Of a stretch of 64,000 nt of DNA, positions 38,359-50,300 are shown piece by piece; position 1 is the first letter of the stretch; every line of letters starts with the position of its first letter. The stretch comes from Hybos culiciformis. Its lineage: Eukaryota; Arthropoda; Insecta; Diptera; Hybotidae. The stretch is from positions 66,709,560-66,773,559 of the forward strand of contig OZ023273.1 in the NCBI GenBank assembly GCA_964007475.1, written 5' to 3'. Made by a program: the position numbers and the translations under genes. Under the pieces are notes generated by a model. The model searched no databases. It saw only the letters and a program-made list of their open reading frames with translations, and was not told where the DNA came from.

Positions 38359-38478
38359 GACGAATATGAAAGCACCAAAATGTATCCAATTTTTCCACGC
38401 TATACTATGCTCAAAAATATGATAAAAGAAATAATGCATGATCCTGATTACATGGAAGTTTGTCACGAGCTTATATAA
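38359..38478 (+). CDS. Terminal exon 3b of the unrecognised gene
   Basis: A long T-tract and acceptor TTTTTCAG end at 38358. The phase-0 exon reads DEYESTKMYPIFPRYTMLKN, MIKEIMHDPDYMEVCHELI, then TAA at 38476-38478. The block IFPRYTMLKNMIKEI is a clear relative of IFQRYPMLKMMIKDV spanning the exon 2a/3a junction. So this short ending corresponds to the end of exon 2a plus the first residues of its partners, and the intron positions differ. A double poly(A) signal AATAAATAAA follows at 38511-38520. Confident as coding; its gene membership depends on transcripts. Confidence 0.75.
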   Translation, partial: DEYESTKMYPIFPRYTMLKNMIKEIMHDPDYMEVCHELI

Positions 38479-38510
38479 TCCGCTGCTTAGCTTTAGCGAA
38501 ATACAATAGG

Positions 38511-38520
38511 AATAAATAAA
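38511..38520 (+). terminator. Poly(A) signal AATAAATAAA after exon 3b
   Basis: Overlapping AATAAA hexamers 33 bases after the stop codon at 38478, a normal spacing for the 3' end of a gene. Confidence 0.5.
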
Positions 38521-40955
38521 AAATTGTCTATATTAGCGCGCATTTGTCATTTAGCCGTCCTGCGTTGAAGTAAATACTATATCATCAATATCTTCTTTTT
38601 TTTTTAATTTTGTTTGTATAATTTTATAGTTTTTTTTTATTTTATATACAACAATATAATTTCATTGCCTGAGACAAAATTGATGCAAAATAATGTTCAA
38701 TTTCATTGTTTCAAACATTTCTATAAATATTTAAGTTTCATTGACTTCAATTCACATCCAATATATTAAGAGTGTAATCAAATGTCTATATTCTATAATA
38801 ATAATAATAATTGAGAACTTATTTGACTTTGCGAAATTATTTCTTATTTATTATTTATTTCTATAAATTCAACTTAATTATAAAAATAAAAATAGAAATT
38901 TGTACCTTTTTTTTTTAAATTCAATTTCAAATTCAACAACAAATTCTATTTTTTTTAGGTACGTATAAAAAATATATACTATCGAAATGAAAATGGAACG
39001 ATTCGATAAACGATTCACATGCTTGGCATTGCAAACAAATTTTAATATTACCAAAAAAAATATCGCAGTCATTGAAAAAAAAGTTAATTCTTAAAATCTA
39101 TACTATATAGCTGTTAGTTAAATCATAGTATCATTAATATATATATATATATATATATAATTATAAATATATAATCATAATACTAGTTATTACGAATATT
39201 TCATTTTAAAACAGGATTATTTAATTTTTAAATTCTAGCAAATTCTACATCTACTGTACTACTGTAATATAGTTTAATAATGACTGTAAATATTTTATAC
39301 AGACTTTTCCAAAGCGGTCAATTTAGTGTTTTTCGTCGTTTCTTTTGTGATAAAAATATTTCACTAAATAAAAGTTTAGTTATTTAAACAAATATTCTCG
39401 ATTTTAATTTTAGATGACTACACTATAAAGGCCATAAAACAAACAAGATTTTAATGACTCAGGCTTTAAAACAATTGTCTCAAATTTTATATTTTTTTAA
39501 CAATTCAAATAACATATATTCAGTTTTAAAAGACTTCAGTCGTTCCTAAAATTAAAATTTACCAAAAACGATTAAATATCGGAATATCCATTGAAGTCGC
39601 GATTCTCTTCAAGAACACATTAAGTTTTATAAAATCTATAATTTCAATATTTAAAACACCAATAATGTTTGAAAGACAATTGCCATTTAATAGTTTTCTT
39701 TTTATAGAATTAATTTAGATAAAGTAACAAAAAACTTTGTTGAAAACAATATTATAAAAAGCTTTATACAAAAATAACAATAAATTGATAATGGTCAATA
39801 TTATTATATTGGCTAAATTCTTATTTATTAAATAAACTTTTAGAATTTTAGGTTATAAGAATTTTATTATAAAAAAAAGAAAAGAATGGGCATTATTCAA
39901 CAAAGCTTATAAAAGAGTCCTCTCTGTTTTTAAGTTTTTAAACTGTACTGCTCTCAACATTATCAATAATTTTTTAACATTTTTGTAATATTAAATATAT
40001 AATATAGTTATTATACATACACTTTATCACATACATATTATAAATGGTGAAATTTTAAAAATTATAAAATTTCCCAAAATTACTCAAAAATAAGAAAATC
40101 AAGAACATAATAAAAAATTTAACAAAATTGTAGTCACTTGAAATCTTAAAGATGATTCTTCATTCGGTGAAGTTTTTATTTTTAATGAAAATATATTCTA
40201 CATAAACTACTATAAGATTATACGAATTTTTTATCATAAATTTCCAAATACACATAGGCTCTGAATAGATGTATAAAAGATAGTCCGTCTGATCTAAAAT
40301 TATATTGTGTATCTACGGAGCTTAACCGAACATTTTTGAAATCAATATTACAAATAACTTTAGAAATGAAATGTCACAAGTTTATTGACTAGGTGTCAGG
40401 TGTAGTTAAAAAAAATTGTGGAAAAAAAGAGCTTAATATTTAAACTGAAATTAAGCCGAAAATTCAAAAAGACTTTCTTACTTCCTTTATAATATTATAT
40501 TATATTAATTTATAAATGTTGCATAAAAATGTTAAAAAAAAAATCACAACAAAATACCTAGATGGGAGAATTATGAAATATGAAATATCATATAAAGGAA
40601 GTTAGAAGGACTATAATTTAGATTGCAAAATTTCTAATTTGTAGAAAATAAATGATACCTTTTTGTAATGTTATAAATGAAATCTTATCGGTCTTAATCT
40701 GCCTTAATTTGGAAAGTTCAAATATAATTATGAAATTCTAACAAGGGGATGCATAGTTAAAAGGAAATTGTTAAATTGTTTTTTCATTAAACCAAACAGT
40801 TTGGATCAAACTTCAAAACTATGATAACTAAAATGTCCCTAACATATTATTGTTGTTGTGCTTTTGAACTTCGGTCACACACTGTCTTACAAATTTGAAT
40901 TTAAGAATTTTTCGAAGAATGAACCTATAGCATCAGAACCAAAATAAAAAGTATT
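38521..40955. other. Gene-free AT-rich DNA
   Basis: Includes a (TA)n run near 39141-39162. No exon, RNA gene or bounded repeat was recognised. Confidence 0.5.
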
Positions 40956-41493
40956 ACAACATCAAGTTTTTGACGATATTTACTACAAGAAAATATATCA
41001 TCAGCATCAGTGGTGGGATTCAGCCGGTTCGCGCGAACCGTTTCTTAAAATATTTAAGATTCGCGCGAACCGTTTCCTAAAATTTGTAGGTTCGCGAAAA
41101 TAGCCTGAAAAAGTTTTGAAATAACTATTCACTGTTTTAACAGTCCCTCCGTGGCAATTTCTCAACTACTCAAAGAATATACAATTTAAATTTACATTGA
41201 AATTTGTATTAAAAATTTGACAACATCAAGTTTTTGACGATATTTACTACAAGAAAATATATCATCAGAATCAGTGGTGGGATTCAGCCGGTTCGCACCG
41301 GTTCACGCGAACCGTTTCTTAAAATATTCAAGATTCGCGCGAACCATTTCCTAAAATTTGTAGGTTCGCGAAAATAGCCTGAAAAAGTTTTGAAATAACT
41401 ATTCACTGTTTTAACAGTCCCTCCGTGGCAATTTCTCAGCTACTCAAAGAATATACAATTTAAATTTACATTGAAATTTGTATTAAAAATTTG
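40956..41493. repeat. Tandem duplication, unit 264 bp
   Basis: Sequence from 40956 (ACAACATCAAGTTTTTGACG) recurs from 41220 in direct orientation. The repeated unit contains pre-insertion flanking DNA plus the left end of the hAT-like MITE (CAGTGGTGGGATTCAGCC). Copies are nearly identical; the second has about ten extra bases in its CGGTTCGCACCGGTTC part and single-base changes, such as ATCAGCAT versus ATCAGAAT. The duplication happened after the element inserted. Confidence 0.85.
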
Positions 41494-41825
41494 ACAAGCG
41501 TTTTACTTATTTATCTGAAAAATCTCCTTTTTCTTTAACTATGTTATGTGAATACTGTTAGTAAAGAACTGAATAAGAGTAAAAATATGCTTTTACAAAG
41601 TATTAAACGTGTAACAAGCAAGCCTGTTTTGAAATTACAACATTTGGAAACATCAATCTAAAAATTTATCAGTTTTTATGAAGGAAAAGGTATATATATG
41701 TTCTGGAAAGGTCTTTAGAATCTAAATTAAAACAACTTTTTAGAGGATTCGAAACCACGAAAAAAAATTTTTTTTTTTTTTACGGGATGCGAACCGGTTG
41801 TTAAATGTTTTGAATCCCACCACTG
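41272..41825. mobile_element. hAT-type MITE, 554 bp, with 8-bp target duplication
   Basis: Termini CAGTGGTGGGATTCAGCCGG and, at the right, TTTTGAATCCCACCACTG form inverted repeats, with the subterminal GAACCGG motif on both sides. ATCAGAAT precedes (41264-41271) and follows (41826-41833) the element, an 8-bp target duplication as hAT elements make. No transposase. A second, partial left end sits at 41008 because of the tandem duplication described above. Confidence 0.85.
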
Positions 41826-41927
41826 ATCAGAATGAATATTAAAACTTACAATATGCATTCATGGCTCAGAGTCCACTTTATATTAAAAACTATGACATTA
41901 AGCATAAACAAGTAAATTAATTAAGTA

Positions 41928-42476
41928 ATAACTTCGCTACACTTCAGGTTAGCAACCATGAATTTCTTGGTTTGAAAATAGGTTGGCGAATGGGGTGACA
42001 CACTTATAAAAGATGGTTTGGTTTGAAATTAAAAAAAAATTCTTTGTAAAATTAAAAAAAAATTCTTTGTAAAATAAAATTTTAATTTTTCGTAATTAAA
42101 AAAAAAAAAATGAATTTTTTTAATTTAAAGAAATAATGTAAAATAAAAATAATATTCAATTTTTTTTTAAAAATATTTTAATTTATTTTCTTTTTTGATA
42201 ACCTACAATTTATTATTATTTTTTTTATATCGAAGCATTTTAAAGTATGATTTTTTCTGTAAATTTTCTGCAAATTGACAGGTTATACCTTTTTTTTTTT
42301 GAAATGCAATAAAACTATGTAGTAAAATTTCTAGGTTTGTGTCGAACCGACTTTCAAACCATGAAAAAAAAAAAAAAATTTTATATGGCAAACCAAGTAT
42401 CAAACACAGAACGAACCCATTTTTTTCTGCAAAACATGGAATTCTGTGTTTGTAACCTGAAGTGTAGCGAAGTTAT
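41928..42476. mobile_element. MITE with perfect 24-bp terminal repeats, 549 bp
   Basis: Left end ATAACTTCGCTACACTTCAG (continuing GTTA) and right end CTGAAGTGTAGCGAAGTTAT (preceded by TAAC) are perfect 24-base inverted repeats. Subterminal bases are also related (TGGTTTGAAAAT and ACTTTCAAACCA). The ends fall at TA dinucleotides, compatible with a Tc1/mariner-like TA target, though this cannot be proven without an empty site. A minus-strand frame inside (42203-42403) is A/T filler. Confidence 0.75.
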
Positions 42477-44832
42477 AAATAAAAAATTAAAAAATTCATA
42501 ATTAAATAATGTCAAACGTAATTAATATTATAATATAATACGTTATTAATATCTATTGTAAATTTTTTTTCTATTTGTATGTAAAAATAATGTTTAACGT
42601 GAAATAATAATTAATATAAATACATGTGTTATATTAAACGCAAAATTATAGCTTTATAAAAATTAAAGGTCTATGTTCTATTTGTAAATACAATTGCTTA
42701 TTAAATTATATTATTTAAAGCGCCCACCGTAAGAAAATATCTTCTCTTTTAATGGAATTATTTTTGTGTTTGACACAATAGTTTTAATGGTTATGGAAGT
42801 ATCTTTAGTTCATATAGTTTTCTATTAAATATTTTTGTCAAAAAATCTATGAACGCAAGATTTTAGGATACGAACATGTTTGAAGTTTTTTTGTATTGTT
42901 AAACTTAAACTCATAATTGTTACCAATGAGTTCATTTGTACCCAAATTATCGTACCGCAATTCATCTTAAGTATTCTTAATAAATGGTATTATTTGAAAT
43001 TTTTAATAAACAAGATATTTTAATTTTATGTCAAACATCTTTCTAAAGGTTTTATATTGGAAATTATTATTTACTCATTAGTCATTGTTATAGCATTTTC
43101 AAAGTTGAACTTAAGAAAGAAAATTAAAATGTTAATAACTGTTTGTGATGAACTCCCAACATTATTAACTTGGGCTACATTTTTCTACAGAACAAGACCA
43201 TGAAAATAGTAAGCCACGCCTTGTTCTTCGGAAATTAAAATTAGCAACTTTTAAATTTATTATAATTATTACAACTCGAAGAACAGTACTGATTATATGA
43301 TATCTAAAAATCTTTCAAATTTCATTTGTATTTAAAATTAAGTCAAGACAAAGTTATTATATCCAGGAAATCATTAAAATGAAATAAATGTTACATAAAT
43401 TATAAAAAATGTTTTTTTAGTTTGACTTTCATTTCATCACTTGTTTTTTTTTACTTTTTAAAATTTTCAAAACAAAATTTTTTAACGTTTTTAGATGAAT
43501 GGATAGCGTGAGGCAAGGCCGGTAAAAAACTTGAAATTGTAACCAATTTTTCTTCTTTTACATTGACTAGGCAGATAGACGACAAAATGAATCTCCCTAT
43601 TAATATATGTATGTACAAGATTAAAATAAAAAATAACTTTTTTCAAATAATTTTTTTTATTCTTAGACTTAATTATTCGAAATCATATTACAATTAAAAA
43701 ACTTATTCTAAATTTAATATATATAAAAATAAATCCTGCTTTTTAACATGCATCAAAAACAAAATTTTCGATTTTTTTCTATGAGTGATCTTCTGTAATG
43801 ATACACATACAGTATCTAATTTTCCATAAAATAGAATTTTATTTCATTAAAGTATAAATCTTTAAAACGCAAAAAAAAAAAAAAATTGATGAGAAGATTT
43901 CATTTAAATTAATATAATAATTATTTTTTATGCAAAAGTTATTGCAATAATCTAATGAAACGTTATTAGTTAAAACTTCATTTTCAATATTAAAATGGTT
44001 TTCAAATCCAACTAAGTTCTGCATGACACGATTATTTGAATTGTAATGCAAGTCAAGTGTGTTACAAAAAAAAGGCATAATACATAACGTAAACAAGTTA
44101 ATATTTGATTTTAGGTGAGTAATTAAATTTAATGGTAATAATCATAGTTATAATTAAACGCATTTTTAGGAGTCGCGTAAAATATAGGGGAACTGGTAAA
44201 ATTATATATTAGATATCGACACATATATAATACAGGACAATTTTTAAGACAAAATTCTGATTGATCCCATTTTCAATTGAAAAAATGAAAATTCTGTTGA
44301 TTAAATTGCTGTTTAAAATGTATTTCAGTGCGTACCTAATTGTTAAAAAAAAAAGTGAATTTCAATACAAATATATTATTATAAACAAAATTGAGAATAC
44401 ATTTCATAAAGAAATGAAATTCAATATTTATTTCTTGATCATGAATGTATAACTACACTATTTAAGTATGTAATTAAAAATACTTCCATATTTTTAAAAA
44501 TCCCTTCGCATAAAATACGTGAGTTAATAAAAAAAAATTCAACACAATTGACATACATTTTTTTAGTTATGTAACAAAATTATTTGAGGATTAGATTTTG
44601 ACCCAATATTACTTAAAATTTCCTCATATCAAATTCAAAATTTCATTTTTTTTACAAATTTTCGCTTAAACTAATCTCTTTAAATACATTTGAAATTTAA
44701 AAAAAAAAATTAAATTCAAAAGTATTTACTTATTTTATTAAAATAATTATTTTTTTTACTAAAAATGATTTTTTAATGTAAAATAAAAATAATCTTATTA
44801 TATATTTTAATTTATATAAAGATTTGATTGAT
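42477..44832. other. Gene-free AT-rich DNA
   Basis: Open frames at 43839-44096 (minus) and 44261-44452 (plus) lack domains and splice signals. A small inverted repeat AGAACAAG...CTTGTTCT lies at about 43189-43234. No gene called. Confidence 0.45.
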
Positions 44833-44838
44833 TTTATT
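44833..44838 (-). terminator. Possible poly(A) signal of the SWIB gene
   Basis: TTTATT on the plus strand is AATAAA for the minus-strand gene, about 87 bases after its stop codon. Alternative hexamers exist nearby in this AT-rich tail. Confidence 0.35.
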
Positions 44839-44924
44839 TTCTATTAAATTTTGAATAAAATAATGGCATGTGAATGTTTTGAGCCATCAATCATTTTTTT
44901 TACAATAGTTTTGTAATCAATTAA

Positions 44925-46532
44925 TTAATCGAGGAAATGCGGTTTCAAATATTTTAGCATACCGAATGTACGAAATTTTTTTACACCCATGACTTTGTAC
45001 ATAGCATCATCGCATATGGCAAATTGCTTATTTTTGGGGTCATACAGATTTTTTTCTTTAATTATAGCCCACATTTTCTTGACCACCATATGTCGTGGTA
45101 GCATTTCTTCACCCATTAATTCGGCTAATTTAGGTGACAAGGTAAGTGGCCGAGTGAAACCAGTAACTCTTCCTTTTGCACCACCACCCTAAAATAAGAA
45201 TAAAATTATTTAAGTTAGACAGATTACATATTAAAAAAGTCCGTTCTGCAAATTTACGGATAAATTTTATAATAATAGGAATGATGGAAATAATAAATGG
45301 TAAGCTTACTCGTTTAGCTGGAGCTGCTTTTGGCTTCTTCCATTCTCCATCAGATCCATTCTCTGAATCAGAACCCTTCTTTTTACCTCCACGTTTTTTA
45401 GATTTTGATGCAGCTGCTTTTTTCCTAGGTCTATAATCGGATCCTTCAGAAGCAGATCCTTCTTCATCACTACCGCTGGCCTTCTTTTTTTTAGAAGGAG
45501 GAGCTTTCTTTGAACTGGAATTTGATGAACGTTTTTTGCTTGTTGGTTCTTCATCCTCTTCTTCTTCTTCTTCACTTTCTTCACCATTTTCATCATCGTT
45601 TCGTTCTTGAGAATTGACAAAATCCATAACCATTGTGTCAATTTCTTTTTTACGATCAATTAATTCGCAACCCATTTTTTTCTCAAGTTCCAAACGAACT
45701 TTTTTAGCTGTTGTGTTTGCCAAATCAGCATTTTCCAAGATTTCTGTTATCAAAATTAATTTTAGAAAAGAATAAAATCAGTTATATAATTTGGTAAATG
45801 GTTAGAACGTACCTACCTATAGGTATGTACTAGATAAGTATATTAACATTTGTGAAGAGAATAAGCTTTCAATAGAAATTATATAATATTTATGGTAGGT
45901 GGGTACTTGATACATTATGGAACTAGAAAACAAATACCTACCTATCTACTTTACCAGTTTTACAGATATTAAATAAGCAAGGCTAAATTTCTTGTACTGT
46001 TAAGTGTGATTGTTGCCAAAGATTGGACCCTTTCATTATCATAAAATTGATATAAGCAAATACAGGGAGACGGGAGAAAAACTGCAAACCTATTCAAAAT
46101 GCTATCAATTTGACATTGTTCAAACAAATATTAGTTCAATATCAAGAATGCTACCAACAAAAAAAAATTTACGCTTTTAGAAATAGATTCACTTTAAAAT
46201 TTTTAAAGTGAGCCAAAGTCTCGCAACTACTCTGTGAATTCATAGGAAACTAAAATTTTATTTATTTGAGTTGTGAACAAAATTGCATTCCATTGCAAAT
46301 TTTAAATTAAAAAATTTATTTATCCAAGCTTTTTTTTTTCTTCCTATTTTTTTTTTTTGAGGTTATGCTTATGCGCCTCTTATTGTTTTGAAAAATTTTC
46401 AAGTTTTCCTTTTTGTTTTTTATTCAAAAAATTATTGAAATTTTTATCATAAAAAATATATATATTTTTAACAAATTTTCACTTACCCTCGATTTCCCTT
46501 TTAAGATCTTCTGATTTAATTTTACTCTCCAT
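44925..46532 (-). CDS. DEK_C and SWIB/MDM2 domain protein (UAF30/spp27-like), 3 exons, 247 aa
   Basis: Minus-strand exons are 46532-46487, 45743-45310 and 45188-44925, with donors GTAAGT and GTAAGC and acceptors GATAACAG and ATTTTAG; phases 1 then 0. The ATG at 46532 gives MESKIKSEDLKREIE; the stop TAA is at 44925-44927. Residues 7-60 form a DEK_C domain (EILENADLANTTAKKVRLEL ... DRKKEIDTMVMDFV). Residues 62-82 are acidic (EESEEEEEEDEEP). Residues 83-160 are a Lys/Ser-rich, disordered linker. Residues 168-245 are a SWIB domain (FTRPLTLSPKLAELMGEEML, HMVVKKMWAIIKEKNLYDPK, FGMLKYLKPHFL). In yeast this architecture belongs to UAF30 of the Pol I upstream activating factor; a nuclear chromatin or transcription role is inferred by family. 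Complete, with no sign of damage. Confidence 0.92.
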
Positions 46533-46800
46533 TTTTAATTAAATTTATTAATAAATTAAAATTTATTTTTATTATTATTATTTTTTTTTTAATTAATTAC
46601 AAAATAATTTATCAGTATTTTTTTATTTTTTGCTTTGCTTTTACAGAAGAGAAGCGGCACAGACGAAATTTTTTTATTTTTGAAAAGCCGGCGATGATAA
46701 AAATAAAAGCATGTGCGCCCAAAATTTTATTAGCAGCCGATAACGATTTACTTAATAACGCCTGAATAAAAAGAGTTTAATATAATGGAAACACTGACAA
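46533..46800 (-). promoter_or_regulatory. Putative leader/promoter region of the SWIB gene
   Basis: Immediately upstream of the start codon is a poly-A/T leader, and then from about 46645 to 46765 a patch richer in G+C than its surroundings (GAAGAGAAGCGGCACAGACG, AAGCCGGCGATGATAAAAAT, GCATGTGCGCCC). Such a patch next to a housekeeping-type gene is where the promoter would be expected. No TATA box or initiator can be assigned with confidence. Confidence 0.3.
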
Positions 46801-46867
46801 CTCCAGATTCATAAAATTTAATAAAAAAAAAGTGAAAATAATTATTTAACTTTAACTTTTCGTGACA

Positions 46868-47505
46868 CTAAAGGAGCTTCTACACATGCGTGAACGAACA
46901 TGAAATTTCGTTATTCGCTTAGACATGACGCATGTGTGGACACAATATTCGTTTAAAAAAGTGATTATTCGTCATCCCTAAACGAACATGAATATTTCCG
47001 CTACATGAGCGGAAATATTCGCCATGTATATGAACATTTATATAAATTTGATGTTTTTCACGGGTTTAATAACATAGTTATTTATAATTTTAAGCTTAAA
47101 TTTTGAAAAAACACTTTTTTGCGCATTTATTTTTTTCAATGCGATTTTAAAATTACATTTATGTAAATTTAATTTTAAAATTGTATTGAAAAAAAATAAA
47201 TGCATTATTCAAATTCAAAATAATACTTCAAAATTATAAAAATTAAAAAATTGTATGACAGAAAAATATATCCAGCCACAGCAACTTGAAGATCTTTTTT
47301 ATTTACCATAATTAATTTAATATATAAGTTTATATAAATATTTTACATATTTAATAATTAGGCAACTAATATTTTTTTTACATCAAATTTCATTCACGAA
47401 TATTCTAAATCAAAATTATGTGTGGACAGCACTTTCATACATGAATATACGAAATTTCATCAATGAACAAAAAGTTCACTCACGCATATGTGGACGCTCC
47501 TTAAG
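46868..47505. mobile_element. MITE upstream of the SWIB gene, about 638 bp
   Basis: The left end CTAAAGGAGCTTCTACACAT, followed by GCGTGAACGAACATGAAATT, pairs with the right end GCATATGTGGACGCTCCTTAAG region read in reverse: CTTAAGGAGCGTCCACATAT, then GCGTGAGTGAAC and ATGAAATTTCGT. A secondary inner palindrome CGCTACATGAGCGG is near 46998. The interior is otherwise AT-rich without a frame. No exact target duplication was found, though TGACAC occurs near both outer flanks. It starts 336 bp upstream of the SWIB start codon. Confidence 0.7.
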
Positions 47506-48072
47506 AAGATGACACATGACAGTCCTTAAATAATTTTCGAAGATCAAAAATTAATTTTGTTAAGATTCAAGACTGTACAAAGAATATGCTTCAAAAATTT
47601 TTTTTTGTTGTAAACCTGATAAAGTCAGCTTTTGTTGATATAACAAATGACGTCACATCATATGCTGGGTTTTAAAAAAATATGCAGAATTTTTTGACGT
47701 TTTTTAAAGTATATAGAACTAGAAGAGGAAAGGAAGGAAGGGTAGAAAATATAGGAAGGAATAATAAAAGAAAATTGGAGGAGAATAATAAAAATCGCTA
47801 AACCCAGAAGTTTTTTTTATTAAATAATAATAACAGTGATTTTTAATTTAAACTTGAACAAGTGCACAACATTACAGTAGCCAGTCGGAAAATTAACAGT
47901 TCACGGAAAGAAATAAATTAAAAAAAAAATTAATAAAATTTCGGTTTATAAAAATTATAAAATAATTAAATTCAAATTAACACATTAAATAAATAATTAA
48001 TAGAAAAAAAAATAATAAGGATTATCTATCCTAATATCCTATGTCTATCAGCTGTTTTTTTTTTCTAATTAG
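47506..48072. other. AT-rich DNA with a short GGAA-rich tract
   Basis: A purine-rich AGAAGAGGAAAGGAAGGAAG tract lies at about 47720-47742, and a GACGTCA word at 47650. No coding signal until the possible exon at 48073. Confidence 0.4.
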
Positions 48073-48263
48073 ACATGTGCCCAAGTTGGTGGTTATCAAC
48101 CAATCAAACAGATGATTTTATTCCTTCGTCGAATTTAGAATTATTTGAATTATCTATAATAAAAAATATGGACAAATTAATAAAATTAAAATTATTCTAT
48201 CAAATTTATTTAATTTTATTGCCAAATCAATATTTTTATACAAAATCATCATGTTTATTTTGA
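48073..48263 (+). CDS. Possible terminal exon of an unidentified gene
   Basis: A strong polypyrimidine tract and acceptor (TTTTTTCTAATTAG, to 48072) precede AC plus an open frame: MCPSWWLSTNQTDDFIPSSN, LELFELSIIKNMDKLIKLKL, FYQIYLILLPNQYFYTKSSC, LF, then TGA. The frame has fewer homopolymers than its surroundings and two tryptophans in a row. AATAAATAAAG-like poly(A) signals follow at about 48285-48296. It begins with two bases before ATG, as does exon 38160, so it is phase-compatible with exon 26706-26780, but 10 kb and an opposite-strand gene lie between. No domain recognised; it may be chance. Confidence 0.3.
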
Positions 48264-50183
48264 ACCTTTAAAAATATTAAATTAATAATAAATAAAGTTA
48301 AAAAACAATAATTTTCTGTTTTTTTTTTGCTTGCTCAATAATATAAAAAAAATTAAGTACATACCTATAAATAATTTTTACAATCAAAATTAAAAGGTAA
48401 CAAATAACTTGAAGTTATTTTTTTGGTTTTTATTTTCTTTTTTTAAGGTTTTGAATTTTGGAAGAAAAAAACTTAAATGCTTAGATCGGTAATAGAATTT
48501 ATTTCAAAGTATCTATCTACTTTCTTAGTGCCCAATTATGAGTGACAATAAAATAATGTCCTTAAAAAGATAGGTTTTTATTAACTGTGAACAAATTTGT
48601 TTGTGAAACTTGAATTCGGTAATCTGTAATTGATCACCGTCCAAGTAAGTTACCGTATACCTAGTAAGTCTATTCCGTACGAGCAATGCCTAACGACCTA
48701 ATCATCTATCAACATGTATCCGCCTAGTTTTAGGTATCCCTGTGTAGATAGTTAGGTACCTACTTATCTTTATTAAAATACCTAAAATAAAAAATAAAAT
48801 TATTTCTAGATCAAGAGATTCATTAATTTATAATTTTTTAGGTAACTTAGGTACATACGCACGTATTTACACTCGTATCTACATTTACAAAGTGCTTGGG
48901 TTGGAAGTAGGTAGGTACCAAGAAAAACCTAAAGCATTCATATTCATAATTTACTTAATCATTTGTATAAAATTATATCTTGAAAATTGTTTTTGTAGAA
49001 GGGCGGAAACTGATGTTTCTATTTTTCGAAAGATTAGGAATACCTATACTTACATTACATAAGTACCTACATTCTTATTCATGTACATACTTTAAGGCTC
49101 ATTTCATTTCATCTGTTGACGAACAATATGTTTAAAAATTTTATATATTTTTTTTAATTGAAACTTTAATTTTTTTTTTTTTGAGACAATTACATCACCC
49201 AAAAACATAAAAGTTCACAAACTTACGCATTTGTTTTTTGAGATTTTGTTTTTTTTTTTTTATGATTTGATTTTGTTTTTTTTTTGAATTTAAGCTTTTC
49301 ATTGTTTTCAATGAATTTATTTACTACAGTACCTACACTTAGACTTTTTTATCATTTGAATAATCGTCCCACATAACTATAAGTATTTTCAATTATGTTG
49401 GTAAAAATTTCAAAGATCATCAAGATAATGATTTTATCGCATTTCAAAGTTATTGATAATATTCAATTGTTTGTTATCAGTTTAAAAAAATAATTATTAT
49501 TTATGCCTCCAGTATTAAATTTCACGCGAAAGGGATAGATAGGTGATTTGACATTATTAGCGACATAATCGTTATAATTCCTATGATTGAAGTGCTTAAA
49601 CGGGAAATACAATTTTATGTTACGATTGTGTGAATTGTGACTCAGAAATTTTTACTGAAAATATTAAAATCAAAATAATTTTTGTTTTTCTAAATGAATA
49701 TCTCCTTTGCCGTTCGCTGTAGAATAAACTTATAAAGTTTCCAACAGCATCATAAGTTTATGATTCACGACAAAAATAATTAACAAAATTTTGTCCTTGA
49801 AACTTTAATTTTTTTTTTTTTAATTGAATTCTAAATTTTTGAATCACATTCGCTTATCTGAATTAAATAAAAAAAAAAACAATAACATAAACTCAAAATT
49901 TCGACTTTTGTCTCTAAGTTATCTTTTGTTGAATATTTAAAAAAAAAAAAATCAATTAAGTATTGATAGAAGATTAAAAAATTCAGAAAATCTCAATTTA
50001 TTAAATTACTTAGTATGTAAATTTGAGAACAAAATAATTTAAATCCTCTTGAATGCTGTAGGAAACTTCAGGTCAAACTTATGTAAATTTCTGAATATCT
50101 ACTTTTTTGCAAATTGGCGTAAAATGAACTTTCGTAGAAGCTTTAACTAGGTCTATAAAATATCATATTTGCGAATTTTAATT
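48264..50183. other. Gene-free AT-rich DNA with AAGTACTTA/TAGGTACCTA words
   Basis: From about 48480 the sequence becomes noticeably rich in TAAGTA, TACTTA and GGTACC words (for example 48757-48775, 48907-48920), unlike the first 45 kb. No exon seen. Confidence 0.45.
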
Positions 50184-50300
50184 CTTTTTCTTCCGATAGG
50201 TAATTACCTAAGTAAATTATTTAGTACTGAATACTTACTAACTTTTTCTTCCGGTAGGTAATTACTTAAGTAAATTATTTAGTACTGAATACTTACTAAC
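50184..50300 (+). repeat. 58-bp unit duplicated in tandem
   Basis: CTTTTTCTTCCG-TAGGTAATTAC-TAAGTAAATTATT... starting at 50184 recurs at 50242 with two base changes. Simple recent tandem duplication. Confidence 0.85.

Noticed and set aside
45176..45659. Open frames overlapping the SWIB gene on the other strand or in another frame
   Set aside because: Shadows of the acidic and Lys/Ser-rich coding region.
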